Source: an uncultured Chlorobiota bacterium (lineage in GTDB: Bacteria > Bacteroidota > Ignavibacteria > UBA10030 > UBA6906). Taken from it: a DNA stretch of 64,000 bases. Of this stretch, positions 25,777 to 36,434 are shown in pieces (position 1 is the stretch's first letter; each line of letters begins with the position of its first letter). The notes below the pieces were generated by a model, which had not been told where the DNA came from, made no database searches, and saw only the letters and a program-made list of their open reading frames with translations. The position numbers were made by a program, and so were the translations under genes. The DNA is taken from the NCBI GenBank assembly GCA_900696645.1, contig CAADGV010000030.1:118767-182766 (forward strand). Reading direction: 5' to 3'.

Positions 25777-28700
25777 ATGAGCCGGAAGCTACTCATTGGG
25801 GCCGTTGTCGTGCTGTGCCTATCAATCAGCATAGCGTATGTCGTCGACCTCGGCAGTGTATCAGATAGCGCTGTGCAGTTGACGGAGGACGAAGTGCGTG
25901 AGTACCAGCAGTTGACGAAGTTGCGCACAAAACTTGACCCCGATTCCCCCGAAGGAATCCGGAATGCCGCCCGTCTTCGCACTCTTGAAAAAATCCGACT
26001 GGGCGAGGCTAAAGCGGAAGCCCCGCATCAATTTGCACGCATTCTTCACGAAATGCGCATCCCGTACGGCGCAACGGAGCCTGCCTATCCACCCAATCAC
26101 AAAATGACAGAGTTGACAAAGGCGCGACGTAACAGTCCGCAATCGCCCAACATTCTTCCGTGGATCAGCCGCGGGCCGGGGAATGTACCGGGTCGGGCTC
26201 GAGGAATTGCTGTTGATCCCGGCGATCCCAACTACAACACCTGGTACTTCGGCAGCGTCGGCGGCGGCATTTGGAAGACCACGAATGCCGGCGCAACGTG
26301 GAGAGACTTGACACCCACCATGCCGAATCTTGCAATGTCCGAGGTGATTCAATCGCCCTCCAATCCCAACATCATGTATGCGGGAACCGGTGAAAGCATG
26401 TTCAGTGTGGATGTCGTGAACGGAGACGGCATTCTGAAATCCACTGACCGCGGCGAGACATGGTATCAACTCACAAGCACAACCGGCAATGACAACTTCA
26501 ACAACATTGCCCGGATGATTGTCGATCCCCAGAATCCGGATATTGTACTTGCTGCAACGACGTCGGGACGCTACAAGCAGAATACGGTGAATCGCTCCAG
26601 CATCTACAAAACAACGAACGGCGGAACGACATGGTACCAAGTCTATAATGAAACGGAAATCGGCCAAGCGGGACGAATCAAACGCGTGCTGCACATTGTG
26701 GCAACACCCGGCAACTTCAATATTCAGTACGCCGCAGTACGCGAGAAGGGAATTTTGAAATCGACTAACGCGGGAGAGTCGTGGTTTCTTTCCTCCAACG
26801 GCATCAACGATCTGACGGGACGATACGAACTCGCCATTGCCCCGTCGAATGTGAACAGGATTTATGCCGCGGCCGAAGGAACACCGAACACCAACCTGTA
26901 TGTCACAACCGATGCGGGGGCAAACTGGACGCTGACTACCGTGAGCGGCACAAATGTGAATTGGCTTTCATCGCAAGGTTGGTATGATAACACGATTGTC
27001 GTTCATCCGACGAACGAGAACAGGGTGTACGTCGGCGGCGTCAATCTCTACGTTATCACGATGATATCCGAAACGCAGCGTACTATTGCATCAATGTCTG
27101 CGGGAGCCGTACACGTCGATCATCATAACCTCATGATCATACCGAAGCCGAATAATTCATTCCGCATCATCAACGCAAATGACGGCGGGATGGGAATTTC
27201 GACGGATAGTTCAACCGGCTGGATCAATCCGGGCAACGGAATGATCACGAGCCAATTCTACGGCGTTGACAAGCGTCCCGGTGCCAGTGCGTACTTTGGC
27301 GGCATGCAGGATAACGGTACGTGGCGTTCGCCGATCAATCCCAATGCGCTAACGGGCTGGACGTCGCAAATCGGCGGCGACGGTTACGAAACCTCATGGC
27401 ACTTTGACGATCCGTTGAGACTCATCGGCGGTTCACAATACAACGGCTTGCGACGCTCGACGAATGGCGGCTCCAGCTTTGCTACAGCAACAAGCGGATT
27501 GGCAACCGGGTCGGGCAATGCGCCTTTCATTACAAAAATCGCAAAGACAAACATGGAGCCTGACCTGCTGTTTGCTGTCGGTGCGAGCGGCGTTTACAAG
27601 TCGACCAACTTCGGACAGAATTGGGTGTTGACGTCGATTCCCAGCAGCACGTGGGGACCTATCAGTTCGTTCCTTGATGTGAGAATTTCCCGCGCGAACC
27701 CTGATATAGTATGGGCCGGCTCTCGAATGGATGCAACGGGTAAGATTCATCTCTCAACAAATCGCGGTGTTACTTTCTCTCCCGTACCGGATTTTACAGG
27801 CACAACGATGGGAGGGATTTCGGGAATTTCAACGCATCCGTGGGATGATTCGACTGCGTATGTTCTCTTTAGCTTTGCACAGAAACCGAAGATTCTACGC
27901 ACAACTAATCTCGGGCAAACATGGGAGGATATCAGCGGATTCATCCCTGGACCGTCAAGCAACAACGGCTTTCCTGATGTTGCGGTGTACGATCTTCTTG
28001 TTCTTCCGCATACACCGAATGTCTTGTGGGCCGGAACGGAAATCGGTTTGTTCGAATCCACGAACAGCGGTGCAAGCTGGCATCTCGCAAACAACGGCAT
28101 GCCCGCTGCCTGTATCTGGTTCATGACTCATGTTGAAGACGAGGTTGTTCTCGCTACTCACGGTCGCGGGGTGTGGAGCGTGAACATACCGGGTCTTGCC
28201 GGCGGACAAACGTTCAAGCCGTTGCTGGGAACTATGGCGCAGGCCCCGGATGGGATGCTCTCGATTCCTGTGACACTCCGCGGGTTGTATGATTCGACCA
28301 TCGTTGCGATCAACGATACGCCGTTTGTCAAGCTCGGGGCCAACCCTGTCGCAATGCGCGATACCGTTGTCAAATATCCCGTCTTACAAGCTCGAACGCT
28401 GACGGTCTCCGTAACTTCGTATAAAGGAGGAGTTGTGTATCCCTCTCTTGCGAGAAGTGTTGCTGTTGTTGTGATTGCTCCGGCCCGGGCGGCATACTCG
28501 AACACATTCAACTCGGCCACAAGTGATTTCACCGGAACGGGATTCAGCGTCACGACACCAACAGGATTTACGGACGGAGGAATTCACACCGCCCATCCCT
28601 ATAGCAATAATCTAAACAATACCTACATGCTCACGATTCCGGTGACCGTTGCCGCCTCGAATGCGTATCTGGCGTATGACGATGTGGCGCTTGTTGAGCC

Positions 28701-29316
28701 CGGCGAACCGGGATCGGCGTTCGGCAATCCGTCATTCTACGACTATGTGGTTGTGGAAGGCACACGCGACGGCATCAACTGGATTCCGCTTGCCGACGGA
28801 TATGACGCCGCGTATGACCCGACGTGGCTGAATGCGTACAATACCTCGACACCGGGCAACGCAACCATGTACCGCCATCATGAGGTGAATCTTCGTGACG
28901 TGTTTGGTGCGGGAGAAAATATCTTCATTCGGTTCCGGCTCTATACTGATGCCAGTGTCACCGGATGGGGCTGGGCAATTGACAATCTCGAAATTCAAGA
29001 ACGGATCACGGATGTGGCGGAAGGGAATGGTGTGCCATCCCGTTTTGCCCTCGAACAGAATTTCCCGAACCCCTTCAATCCCGAGACGCGCATCAGCTAC
29101 CAGCTGCCGCGACAGGAGAATGCCGTGCTGAAGATCTTCAATGTTAATGGTCAGGAGCTCCGGACACTCGTCAACGAAACACAGCGGGCGGGATCGTATT
29201 CAGTGATGTGGGATGGGAAGAATGCAAGGGGATTGGCCGTTGCCAGCGGCATCTATTTCTATAGATTATCAGCAGGCACTTTTGCGGAGACGCGGAAGAT
29301 GGTTTTGACCCGATAG
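25777..29316 (+). CDS. Large T9SS-exported Asp-box beta-propeller protein
   Basis: The 1179-residue product begins with a hydrophobic signal. At least nine Asp-box turns follow: 'KTTNAGATW', 'KSTDRGETW', 'KTTNGGTTW', 'KSTNAGESW', 'VTTDAGANW', 'RSTNGGSSF', 'KSTNFGQNW', 'RTTNLGQTW' and 'ESTNSGASW'. This is the architecture of sortilin/VPS10-like or xyloglucanase-like propellers (about residues 130-800). A beta-sandwich region follows, then a type A sorting domain ('FALEQNFPNPFNPETRISY' to 'RKMVLTR'). The family includes glycan-active enzymes and binding proteins. The catalytic Asp pair of GH74-type enzymes cannot be assigned confidently, so a scaffold or binding role is equally possible. Confidence 0.88.
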   Translation: MSRKLLIGAVVVLCLSISIAYVVDLGSVSDSAVQLTEDEVREYQQLTKLRTKLDPDSPEGIRNAARLRTLEKIRLGEAKAEAPHQFARILHEMRIPYGATEPAYPPNHKMTELTKARRNSPQSPNILPWISRGPGNVPGRARGIAVDPGDPNYNTWYFGSVGGGIWKTTNAGATWRDLTPTMPNLAMSEVIQSPSNPNIMYAGTGESMFSVDVVNGDGILKSTDRGETWYQLTSTTGNDNFNNIARMIVDPQNPDIVLAATTSGRYKQNTVNRSSIYKTTNGGTTWYQVYNETEIGQAGRIKRVLHIVATPGNFNIQYAAVREKGILKSTNAGESWFLSSNGINDLTGRYELAIAPSNVNRIYAAAEGTPNTNLYVTTDAGANWTLTTVSGTNVNWLSSQGWYDNTIVVHPTNENRVYVGGVNLYVITMISETQRTIASMSAGAVHVDHHNLMIIPKPNNSFRIINANDGGMGISTDSSTGWINPGNGMITSQFYGVDKRPGASAYFGGMQDNGTWRSPINPNALTGWTSQIGGDGYETSWHFDDPLRLIGGSQYNGLRRSTNGGSSFATATSGLATGSGNAPFITKIAKTNMEPDLLFAVGASGVYKSTNFGQNWVLTSIPSSTWGPISSFLDVRISRANPDIVWAGSRMDATGKIHLSTNRGVTFSPVPDFTGTTMGGISGISTHPWDDSTAYVLFSFAQKPKILRTTNLGQTWEDISGFIPGPSSNNGFPDVAVYDLLVLPHTPNVLWAGTEIGLFESTNSGASWHLANNGMPAACIWFMTHVEDEVVLATHGRGVWSVNIPGLAGGQTFKPLLGTMAQAPDGMLSIPVTLRGLYDSTIVAINDTPFVKLGANPVAMRDTVVKYPVLQARTLTVSVTSYKGGVVYPSLARSVAVVVIAPARAAYSNTFNSATSDFTGTGFSVTTPTGFTDGGIHTAHPYSNNLNNTYMLTIPVTVAASNAYLAYDDVALVEPGEPGSAFGNPSFYDYVVVEGTRDGINWIPLADGYDAAYDPTWLNAYNTSTPGNATMYRHHEVNLRDVFGAGENIFIRFRLYTDASVTGWGWAIDNLEIQERITDVAEGNGVPSRFALEQNFPNPFNPETRISYQLPRQENAVLKIFNVNGQELRTLVNETQRAGSYSVMWDGKNARGLAVASGIYFYRLSAGTFAETRKMVLTR

Positions 29317-29338
29317 AAGACCATACACTCTACAATGC

Positions 29339-29368
29339 AAAGGGCGAGCCATGAAAAGCTCGCCTTTT
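29339..29368 (+). terminator. Terminator between the convergent propeller and clpX genes
   Basis: GGCGAGC (29343-29349) pairs with GCTCGCC (29358-29364), extended by flanking A/T pairs (AAA with TTTT). A T-rich end follows on the plus strand, and the A-rich 5' side gives a weaker U tract on the minus strand. It could serve both convergent genes. Confidence 0.7.
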
Positions 29369-29394
29369 GTGTATCAGGAATTTTCTTCCAATAC

Positions 29395-30654
29395 CTATGC
29401 AGATTGTTTCCTCTCTTCAAACGTGTAGAGAGGATCCTTCTTCCTGAGAATGACATCCTTCGTAATGGTGCAGGTCGCAACATTTTCGCGCTCGGGCAAG
29501 GTATACATGATTTCGAGCATCACTTCCTCTATGATGGAACGCAGCGCCCGTGCTCCGGTTCCGCGTTCGATGGCCTTCTGTACAACCGTCCTGATTGCCG
29601 AGTCTTCAAAATGCAGTTCGACACCTTCCATTCGGAACAACTTCTTGTATTGCTTGACAAGCGCATTCTTCGGTTCGGTAAGGATGTTGCGAAGTGCGTC
29701 TTCACCCAGCGCGTGCAGCGAGGCAATCAGCGGCATGCGGCCGATAAATTCCGGGATGAGCCCGAATTTCATCAAATCTTCGGGCTGCACCAGTTGCAGC
29801 ATATCCGTCCCGTTCGTGTCGTGTTTGCCTTTGATGTCGGCGCCGAATCCCATCGGGTTCTTGTTCACGCGGCGGGCGATGATCTTGTCGAGCCCTTCGA
29901 ACGCGCCGCCGCAGATGAACAGAATATTCCGTGTGTTGATGTTGATGAGGCTCTGTTCGGGATGCTTTCTCCCGCCCTTCGGCGGTACGCCGGCAACAGT
30001 CCCTTCGAGAATCTTGAGAAGCGCTTGCTGCACGCCTTCGCCGGAAACGTCTCGCGTAATGGAGGCGCTGTCGCTCTTGCGGGCGATCTTGTCGATCTCG
30101 TCAATGTAAATAATGCCGCGTTCCGCCTTTTCGACGTCGTATTCGGCGTTCTGGAGAAGATGGACAAGGATTGTCTCGACGTCGTCGCCGACGTATCCGG
30201 CCTCAGTCAGCGTTGTGGCGTCGGCGATTGCGAACGGAAGATCGAGAATTCTGGCAAGTGTCTTGGCGAGAAGTGTCTTTCCGGTTCCCGTCGGACCGAT
30301 GAGGAGAATATTCGACTTCTCGATCTCCACATCGTCGATGTCGAACAGACGATCCTTCTCATCGATGCGTTTATAGTGATTGTATACCGCCACGGCAAGA
30401 CTCTTCTTTGCCTGTTCCTGACCGATGACATATTCATCGAGGGCGTTTTTGATCTGCGACGGCGTCAGTGCGCCTTTCATCCCTTTGCGGGCCGTGAATG
30501 CCGCAAGATTGTTGCGGATAATATCCACCGAACTTGACACGCAGATATCGCAGATGTAGACATCCGGCCCGGCGATGATGCTTTGCACTTCTTCGGGACT
30601 TCTCCCGCAGAACGAGCAATGGATCTTCTCGTTGCCTCGTGTACGCTGATTCAC
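29395..30654 (-). CDS. clpX: ClpX, ATP-dependent protease unfoldase subunit
   Basis: A 419-residue ClpX starting with GTG that overlaps the clpP stop as GTGA. It has the N-terminal C4 zinc-binding domain ('CSFCGRS' and 'CDICV'), Walker A '[15 protein letters not shown]', Walker B '[11 protein letters not shown]', sensor/arginine regions near '[16 protein letters not shown]', and the pore-loop region 'GYVGDD'. It unfolds tagged substrates and feeds them to ClpP. Cotranscription with clpP and probably tig is indicated by spacing. Confidence 0.97.
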   Translation of the reverse strand: MNQRTRGNEKIHCSFCGRSPEEVQSIIAGPDVYICDICVSSSVDIIRNNLAAFTARKGMKGALTPSQIKNALDEYVIGQEQAKKSLAVAVYNHYKRIDEKDRLFDIDDVEIEKSNILLIGPTGTGKTLLAKTLARILDLPFAIADATTLTEAGYVGDDVETILVHLLQNAEYDVEKAERGIIYIDEIDKIARKSDSASITRDVSGEGVQQALLKILEGTVAGVPPKGGRKHPEQSLININTRNILFICGGAFEGLDKIIARRVNKNPMGFGADIKGKHDTNGTDMLQLVQPEDLMKFGLIPEFIGRMPLIASLHALGEDALRNILTEPKNALVKQYKKLFRMEGVELHFEDSAIRTVVQKAIERGTGARALRSIIEEVMLEIMYTLPERENVATCTITKDVILRKKDPLYTFEERKQSA

Positions 30655-31265
30655 TTTTTCTCTTTCTCTTTTTTGAAATAGACAGTATCAATCAGTCCGT
30701 AGTTCTTGGCTTCCTCGGCTGCGAGGTAGCGGTCACGATCGGTATCGCGTTCGATGGATTCGAGGGGTTGACCTGTGTGATGCGAGAGAATCTGGTTCAG
30801 ACGCTTTTTTGTTTTCAGAATTTCTTCAGCCTGAATGCTGATATCGGATGCCGTGCCTTGTACGCCTCCCCACGGTTGGTGAATCATGATGCGGGAATTC
30901 GGCAATGCTGCACGCTTTCCTTTTGCTCCGCCTGCCAGCAGCACCGCGCCCATGCTTGCGGCCATGCCAATGCAGATCGTTGCAACATCGGGGCGAATGT
31001 ATTGAATCGTATCGTAAATTGCCAGACCGGATGATACACTTCCGCCCGGACTGTTGATGTAAAGACTGATATCCTTGTCCGGATCTTCCGATTCCAAAAA
31101 TAACAGTTGGGCAATGGAGAGGCTGGCGACTGTATCGTCAATCGGCGTACCGATGAACACAATGCGCTCCTTGAGCAGGCGCGAGAAGATATCGTACGCC
31201 CGCTCGCCGCGTCCGGTTTGTTCGACAACCATCGGTACCAATTGACTGTGTATGTTCAAACTCAT
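30651..31265 (-). CDS. clpP: ClpP serine protease subunit
   Basis: A 204-residue ClpP with the catalytic Ser104 in '[13 protein letters not shown]' and His129 in '[10 protein letters not shown]'. The expected Asp lies further on, in the 'ERDTDRD' region. '[17 protein letters not shown]' forms the oxyanion and substrate strand. It assembles as a double heptamer and degrades proteins delivered by ClpX, whose gene follows with a four-base overlap. The gene lies 41 bases downstream of tig, as in many bacteria. Confidence 0.97.
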   Translation of the reverse strand: MSLNIHSQLVPMVVEQTGRGERAYDIFSRLLKERIVFIGTPIDDTVASLSIAQLLFLESEDPDKDISLYINSPGGSVSSGLAIYDTIQYIRPDVATICIGMAASMGAVLLAGGAKGKRAALPNSRIMIHQPWGGVQGTASDISIQAEEILKTKKRLNQILSHHTGQPLESIERDTDRDRYLAAEEAKNYGLIDTVYFKKEKEKK

Positions 31266-31306
31266 CCCCTGTTCCTTTCTATTCGGGTCAAGATACGTAG
31301 ATCGGT

Positions 31307-32581
31307 TTAGCGTGTCTCTTCAATCACTCGTTCCGTGATCTTTGCGTTGTCGCGCAACAACTTCATCAGCTTTTGTCCGACGACCCGCTCCGCACCGACA
31401 TTGGAACTCTTGAAGTAATTCACAACTTGCTCTTTCTCGATGCCAAGTCGCACAGCTTCGTCAGCGGCGTAGTGCTCGATTTCCTCGTCCGTTGCAGCGA
31501 GTTTCTCCTGTTCGATAATCGCTTCCCGTAACAAGCCCCATTTAGCCTGATACGTTGCGTACTGGCGGTTTTCATTTCTGAATTTCCTCTCGTCAAATCC
31601 TTGGGGCAATTTGCCGTCGCGCGATCGCCCCTTCATATCCTCGATAAATGAATCGAGATAGAGTTCAATGAGGGATTCCGGCACAACAACCTCATGTGCC
31701 TTGACGATTTCATCAACGATGGTGTCAGCGACTCTTCGTTCAGACTGTTCCGCCCAATACGCCTGTATATCCGTGCGGACATTTGCAAGAAACTCATCCT
31801 TCGTTGCAATTTGTTCCTGCGTGACCTTCTTGACGAACGCGTCGTCGAAATCGGGCAGTTCTACTTTCTCAATCTTCTTTACGGAAATCGCGATGAAGTG
31901 CGTATGCGTATGGTCACTGTGTTGCTGTTCGAAGCGAACCCGGTACTCAGCACCGACTTCGGCTTTGGCGAGGGCATCTTTGATTTCCCGGACAAGCGTC
32001 TCATCGGAAAGGGAGAACCGCGCATCCTTCGTCTTCTTCCCCACCAACGGCATCCCGTCGTCGGCAAGTTCCTGCACATCGGCAGTGATGACGTGATCGC
32101 CCTCGTCGCGAACGAGTGTCACACCCAGCATTGCTGCATTGATTCTGCGAAGGCGCTCGATTTCCGCATCCACTTCCGCATCCGTTACCGTGTGGACGGG
32201 CTTCTCGACTTCAAGACCTTTGTATTTCTTGAGTTCGACCGTCGGTTTGACTTCGTATTTGATTGTGAACTTGAAATGTTCGCCGCGCCTGAAATCCATA
32301 TCGGTCAACGACGGGCGGCCCAACGGCTCGACATTGCGTTCGATCATTGCCGACCGGAATGACTCGTTAGCGATATCATCCAGCGCGTCCTGCTCAATTA
32401 CCTCTCCGTAAAGCCTCTTGATCATCTCCATCGGCACTTTACCTTTGCGGAACCCTTTGAGTTCCACTTTCGGTGCATATTTCTTATAGGCACGCTCAAA
32501 ATGCGGTTCAAGCTCCTCATGCGTCATGAGGAACTCGGCTTCACGCTGAACATCTGAAACGGTATTGATGGTTACTTCCAA
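31307..32581 (-). CDS. tig: Trigger factor
   Basis: I favour the TTG at 32581, which gives 'MEVTINTV', the family's usual beginning, with AAAAGG nine bases upstream. The in-frame ATG at 32590 abuts that ribosome site. The approximately 424-residue protein has the ribosome-binding loop '[13 protein letters not shown]' (about residue 42). A FKBP-like PPIase region (about 155-240) and the long helical C-terminal chaperone arms follow. It binds nascent chains at the ribosome exit. The gene order tig-clpP-clpX is the classic arrangement. Confidence 0.95.
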   Translation of the reverse strand: MEVTINTVSDVQREAEFLMTHEELEPHFERAYKKYAPKVELKGFRKGKVPMEMIKRLYGEVIEQDALDDIANESFRSAMIERNVEPLGRPSLTDMDFRRGEHFKFTIKYEVKPTVELKKYKGLEVEKPVHTVTDAEVDAEIERLRRINAAMLGVTLVRDEGDHVITADVQELADDGMPLVGKKTKDARFSLSDETLVREIKDALAKAEVGAEYRVRFEQQHSDHTHTHFIAISVKKIEKVELPDFDDAFVKKVTQEQIATKDEFLANVRTDIQAYWAEQSERRVADTIVDEIVKAHEVVVPESLIELYLDSFIEDMKGRSRDGKLPQGFDERKFRNENRQYATYQAKWGLLREAIIEQEKLAATDEEIEHYAADEAVRLGIEKEQVVNYFKSSNVGAERVVGQKLMKLLRDNAKITERVIEETR

Positions 32582-32634
32582 CTCACACATCCTTTTCTAT
32601 TATTCTTCAAAACGTTGCGTCAACAGACGCCCTG

Positions 32635-32716
32635 TGGGCACGGAGGGACTTGAACCCCCACGGGTTACCCCACTAGATCCTAAGTCTAGCGCGTCTGCCA
32701 ATTTCGCCACGTGCCC
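32635..32716 (-). tRNA. tRNA-Leu (anticodon UAG)
   Basis: On the minus strand the acceptor arms GGGCACG and CGTGCCC pair perfectly. The anticodon stem CTAGA/TCTAG encloses the loop CTTAGGA with anticodon TAG, reading CUN Leu codons. A long variable arm (TGGGGTAACCCG) marks a type II tRNA, and GGTTCAAGTCC is the T loop. The discriminator is A and no CCA is encoded. It lies directly upstream of tig. Confidence 0.95.
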
Positions 32717-32762
32717 AAAAAAGCAGACTTAAGATAAGGTTTTTCGGGTGGAACCACAACGT

Positions 32763-34448
32763 TTACGCACGTTCGAGCGGAAGCAGGATGCGAACGGTTG
32801 TGCCGCGGCCGGGCTCGGAGTCAAGTTCGATGGAACCTTTGTGGTCGTCTACAATTTTCTTGACGATTGCCATGCCGAGTCCGGTGCCATGCTTTTTCCC
32901 CCGCGTGAAGAATGGTTCGAATACTCTTGCTCGTATTTCTTCGGTCATGCCTTGCCCCGTATCGCTGAACTCGAACGAAAGCTTGTCGCCTTTTGGCTTG
33001 ATAGTCAACGTCAGCGTGCCACCTTCGGGCATGGCGTCGGCTGCATTGCCGGCAATGTTCTGGAATACACGCATGATCTTTTCAGCATCCATGAGAACAG
33101 TGCCTGTGTAGTCGAAGTGCTTCACAAACGTGATTCCGCGTTTGCTAAGGTCGTGATCAACAAACGTTAGTATTGCCGGAAGGACATCCTTCAACTCCAC
33201 CGGTTCCACATGCAATTCGCTCACTCCGCGTGAAAAGTCCAATACCTCCTGAGTCATGGTCACGAAACGGTCGACTTGCTTCATCATCAGGTCGGCAATC
33301 TCGGCAGCTTCACTATCCTGGGTTTTGCTTTTGATAACCTGCGCGTAGATGCGCATGGTTGCCATCGGGTTCTTGATGTCGTGAATAATCGTGCTTGCCA
33401 TTCTGCCGATTGCCGAGAGGCGTTCGCTCTGAACGAGTTCCTTTATCATTTGGGCGTTTTGAATGGCTATCGATGCATGAACCGATAATGCATCGATGAA
33501 ATCGACATCCTCTTTGGTAAAGGGGCCGCCGCGTTTGTTCAGCAATTGAAACACGCCGACAATGGTGCCATCTTTGTTGCGCAACGGCATGCACAGCACG
33601 TTATGCGTTCTGTAACCGCTTTTTTTGTCGATCTCGGGATTAAAACGCGGGTCTTTGTACGCATCAACGATGTTCACCGTTTGTCCGGTTTTTGCAACAT
33701 ATCCGGCAAGACCTTTGCCCATCGAGAGGCGGATTTCGACCACATCTTCTCCCTTTACGACTTTCGACCAGAGTTCGTGCGTAACGGGATCGATCAAGTA
33801 CAGCGTGCCGCGATCCGCCCGCAGACTTGTTGTTGCCGCTGTGAGAATGGCATCAAGCAACTCGTCACTGTCCAGCGTTGAGTTGAGCGTTTTGCTTGCC
33901 TCAATCAGCAGTTGCAACTTGTCAACCTGAGCTTGATACGATGCAAGATTCCGTTCAAGTTCGGACACGAACATTTGGTCGATTGTGCGGAGTCGAAGGG
34001 CAAGATGCTGCAAGAGATTCTGTGCAAACGTTCTGCTTTCTTTCAGCAATGCCTGATAGTGGTCGTATCCGAGGCAGATAATCGTGCAATCGCCGACGGC
34101 TTCCGCGCGGGCAGAGCGGGGAAATCCGCCAATGAGAGACAACTCACCGAAAAAGTCCCGTTCATGGAGGACGGCTAAAAGTGATTCCGTTCCGTATTTT
34201 GTATATTTTTTGATGTGAACCTTGCCCGTCAGAATCAGGTACAAATCACGGCCTTTGGTGCTTTCATCAAAAATCGTCTCGCCATCTTTGTAGTGCTGCG
34301 TAACAAGTTTGGAAATGATTCGTTCAAGAGTACGTTTGCTTACATTGGAAAAGAGGGTGTTGCTTTGCACCAATTCTATCAGCACATGCCGGTCGTTCTT
34401 TTTGGCGACGGAGGTACGTTTGGCAGGCTTTCGTTTTTTCGGTTGCAT
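32763..34448 (-). CDS. Cytosolic histidine kinase with cNMP-binding and GAF sensor domains
   Basis: No transmembrane helix is present. Domains in order are a cyclic-nucleotide-binding-like fold (about residues 20-140, 'GETIFDESTKGRDLYLILTG' and 'FFGELSLIGGFPRSARAEA', the phosphate-binding cassette), a short coiled linker, a GAF domain (about 180-320), and a HisKA dimerisation domain with 'IIHDIKNPMATM'. The HATPase follows, with N box 'NIAGNAADAMPEGG', 'DTGQGM' and 'GTGLGMAIVKKIV'. It should autophosphorylate in response to a cytosolic ligand or redox signal. No response regulator is adjacent. The start is uncertain: ATG 34448 or GTG 34502; neither has a ribosome site. Confidence 0.9.
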   Translation of the reverse strand: MQPKKRKPAKRTSVAKKNDRHVLIELVQSNTLFSNVSKRTLERIISKLVTQHYKDGETIFDESTKGRDLYLILTGKVHIKKYTKYGTESLLAVLHERDFFGELSLIGGFPRSARAEAVGDCTIICLGYDHYQALLKESRTFAQNLLQHLALRLRTIDQMFVSELERNLASYQAQVDKLQLLIEASKTLNSTLDSDELLDAILTAATTSLRADRGTLYLIDPVTHELWSKVVKGEDVVEIRLSMGKGLAGYVAKTGQTVNIVDAYKDPRFNPEIDKKSGYRTHNVLCMPLRNKDGTIVGVFQLLNKRGGPFTKEDVDFIDALSVHASIAIQNAQMIKELVQSERLSAIGRMASTIIHDIKNPMATMRIYAQVIKSKTQDSEAAEIADLMMKQVDRFVTMTQEVLDFSRGVSELHVEPVELKDVLPAILTFVDHDLSKRGITFVKHFDYTGTVLMDAEKIMRVFQNIAGNAADAMPEGGTLTLTIKPKGDKLSFEFSDTGQGMTEEIRARVFEPFFTRGKKHGTGLGMAIVKKIVDDHKGSIELDSEPGRGTTVRILLPLERA

Positions 34449-34567
34449 TGCAGGATGTGCGGTTGATTGTAGCGTGATGGCTGTTCTTAAGAGGAATAGC
34501 ACGCCAAGAATTGCAATGTTAGTATAGTCAAATCACTCAGGAGAATCAAGAATTGTGACGCCGCCGT

Positions 34568-35491
34568 ATGCATGAAGCAGTAGTGTTGCAGACGCATAAC
34601 TTGAGCAAACGATTCAAGAATCGGTGGGCCGTTCACGACCTCAACCTGGAAGTACGACGGGGAGATGTATTCGGTTTTCTCGGACCGAATGGTGCAGGCA
34701 AAAGCACAACCATTCGCATGTTACTCTCGCTTGTGCAGCCCACTGCAGGTGAAATTCTCCTCTTTGAAAAGCGGTTGCGGTCCCATCGCAACGAAATTCT
34801 GTCGCATGTTGGTGGATTGGTCGAAGCGGCCGATTTCTATCTGTATCTGACTGCAAGAAGAAATTTGCAGGTTGTTGCCAGGTTGCGCGGTGGTTGTTCG
34901 GCGAAAGAAATCGACGAGGTGTTGGAACTTGTCGGGTTGCGTGAACGTGCCGATGAAAGGGTGAAGACATTTTCACACGGTATGCGGCAGCGCCTCGGCA
35001 TCGCTCAGGCTCTGCTCGGTTCGCCGGAGTTCATCATTCTGGACGAACCCACAACCGGACTTGATCCTCAAGGAATCAAAGAGGTACGTGAACTCATCAA
35101 GCGCCTCTCAACGGAACGCGCCATCACCATTTTCCTCTCCTCTCATCTTCTCAGCGAAATTGAACAAACGGCAACCTCAATGGCGATCATCAATCGCGGC
35201 AAACTCGTTGTGCAGGGAAGAGTACGCGATTTGCTGGACAACGGCGCGAGTATTGTCAGAATTGATGCACATCCGCAAGAGAACGCGATTGCGGTACTGA
35301 GGCGGCACCCGGCTGTTCACAATGTTCGTGCTCGCAACGAAGGACTTGATGTGACGGTGCCGCCCGAACATATCAGCGAACTGAATGCTATGCTGGTTGC
35401 CGAAGGCGTACAGGTGAGGGCGTTGATTCCGCGACGTTCGCTGGAAGAGTATTTTCTTTCGATCACAGAACATGCATCCGAGGGGCTGTAA
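34568..35491 (+). CDS. ABC-2-type transporter ATP-binding protein
   Basis: A 307-residue ATPase with Walker A 'GPNGAGKSTTIRML', signature 'FSHGMRQRLGIAQALL', Walker B 'FIILDEPTTGLDP' and H-loop 'FLSSHLLSEIEQ'. The C-terminal extension of about 90 residues is typical of ABC-2 exporters (bacitracin, antibiotic or lipid-export types). It pairs with the permease six bases downstream. The substrate is unknown; drug or lantibiotic resistance and cell-envelope export are the usual roles of this group. Confidence 0.92.
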   Translation: MHEAVVLQTHNLSKRFKNRWAVHDLNLEVRRGDVFGFLGPNGAGKSTTIRMLLSLVQPTAGEILLFEKRLRSHRNEILSHVGGLVEAADFYLYLTARRNLQVVARLRGGCSAKEIDEVLELVGLRERADERVKTFSHGMRQRLGIAQALLGSPEFIILDEPTTGLDPQGIKEVRELIKRLSTERAITIFLSSHLLSEIEQTATSMAIINRGKLVVQGRVRDLLDNGASIVRIDAHPQENAIAVLRRHPAVHNVRARNEGLDVTVPPEHISELNAMLVAEGVQVRALIPRRSLEEYFLSITEHASEGL

Positions 35492-35497
35492 CAGAAC

Positions 35498-36334
35498 GTG
35501 AATATCATCCTTCGCAACGAACTGCTCAAAACATATCTCAAGTGGCGTACCTATATCGGATTTATCGCCATTGCCGTGCTTGTTCCGCTGGTTGAGATAG
35601 CGCTGAAGCTTGAGGGTGGCGGCATGGTCAGGCGGATGACGCGTGATTTGTCGCAGGATTTCATCTTTGTCGGGAATCTCTTCAACGGTTATTTCGTCAC
35701 CTACTTCATCATGAACAGTCTGTGGGTTCATGTTCCCTTCCTCATAGCTCTTGTCGCCGGCGACCAACTTGCAGGCGAGGCAACGGGCGGCACGTTTCGC
35801 CTTATCCTGATACGTCCTGCTTCGCGTACAAGGATTCTACTGCTGAAGTATCTTGCGACGCTCTTCTATACGTTTTCGCTCATTGTATTCCTTGCAGCAG
35901 TAAGTCTCGGCCTCGGATTGTACTTGTTTGGAAGTGGCGATTTGTTGGTGGCGGGCAAGGTGTTGACGATCCTTCCCGGAAACCAGTTGCCGCTGCGGAT
36001 GCTGCTTGCGTTCGGACTTGCAACGTGGAGTATGTGGTGTGTTGCTTCACTTGCGTATCTGTTCTCGTCGTTGGTAGAGAATGCGATTGGCCCGATCGTC
36101 GGGACGATGACGGTTGTTATCATCTTCTTCATTATTTCCAACATTCAGATCGAATTCTTTGAGTCAGTCAAGCCTTTTCTGTTTACGACATATTTCAACA
36201 TCTGGCAGTTGGCTTTTGAGGAGCCCATTCCGTGGGAGATGATAGCGAGGAATGGCGGTATTCTGGGATCGTTCAGCATTGGCTTTTATGCAGTTACTTG
36301 GTATATTTTTGTGAAGAAGGATGTGTTGAGTTGA
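35498..36334 (+). CDS. ABC-2-type transporter permease
   Basis: A 278-residue protein beginning with GTG, with six hydrophobic segments. The 'GDQLAGEATGGTFRLILIRP' loop between the second and third segments is the conserved ABC-2/NatB-like motif that docks the ATPase. It forms an export complex with the ATPase encoded immediately upstream. No third component or regulator is adjacent. Confidence 0.88.
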   Translation: MNIILRNELLKTYLKWRTYIGFIAIAVLVPLVEIALKLEGGGMVRRMTRDLSQDFIFVGNLFNGYFVTYFIMNSLWVHVPFLIALVAGDQLAGEATGGTFRLILIRPASRTRILLLKYLATLFYTFSLIVFLAAVSLGLGLYLFGSGDLLVAGKVLTILPGNQLPLRMLLAFGLATWSMWCVASLAYLFSSLVENAIGPIVGTMTVVIIFFIISNIQIEFFESVKPFLFTTYFNIWQLAFEEPIPWEMIARNGGILGSFSIGFYAVTWYIFVKKDVLS

Positions 36335-36434
36335 TACTTTCCACCTGCAGAATGAAGACACAACAAGAGATAAAGTCCAAACTTTCGCAGCACAAGACAG
36401 GAAGCCTTTCAAATCTAAACTCTAGGTTCACATT

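Noticed and set aside
29335..30537. A 400-codon open frame on the plus strand opposite clpX
   Set aside because: It is fully antisense to a textbook clpX and shows no domain, ribosome site or plausible composition.
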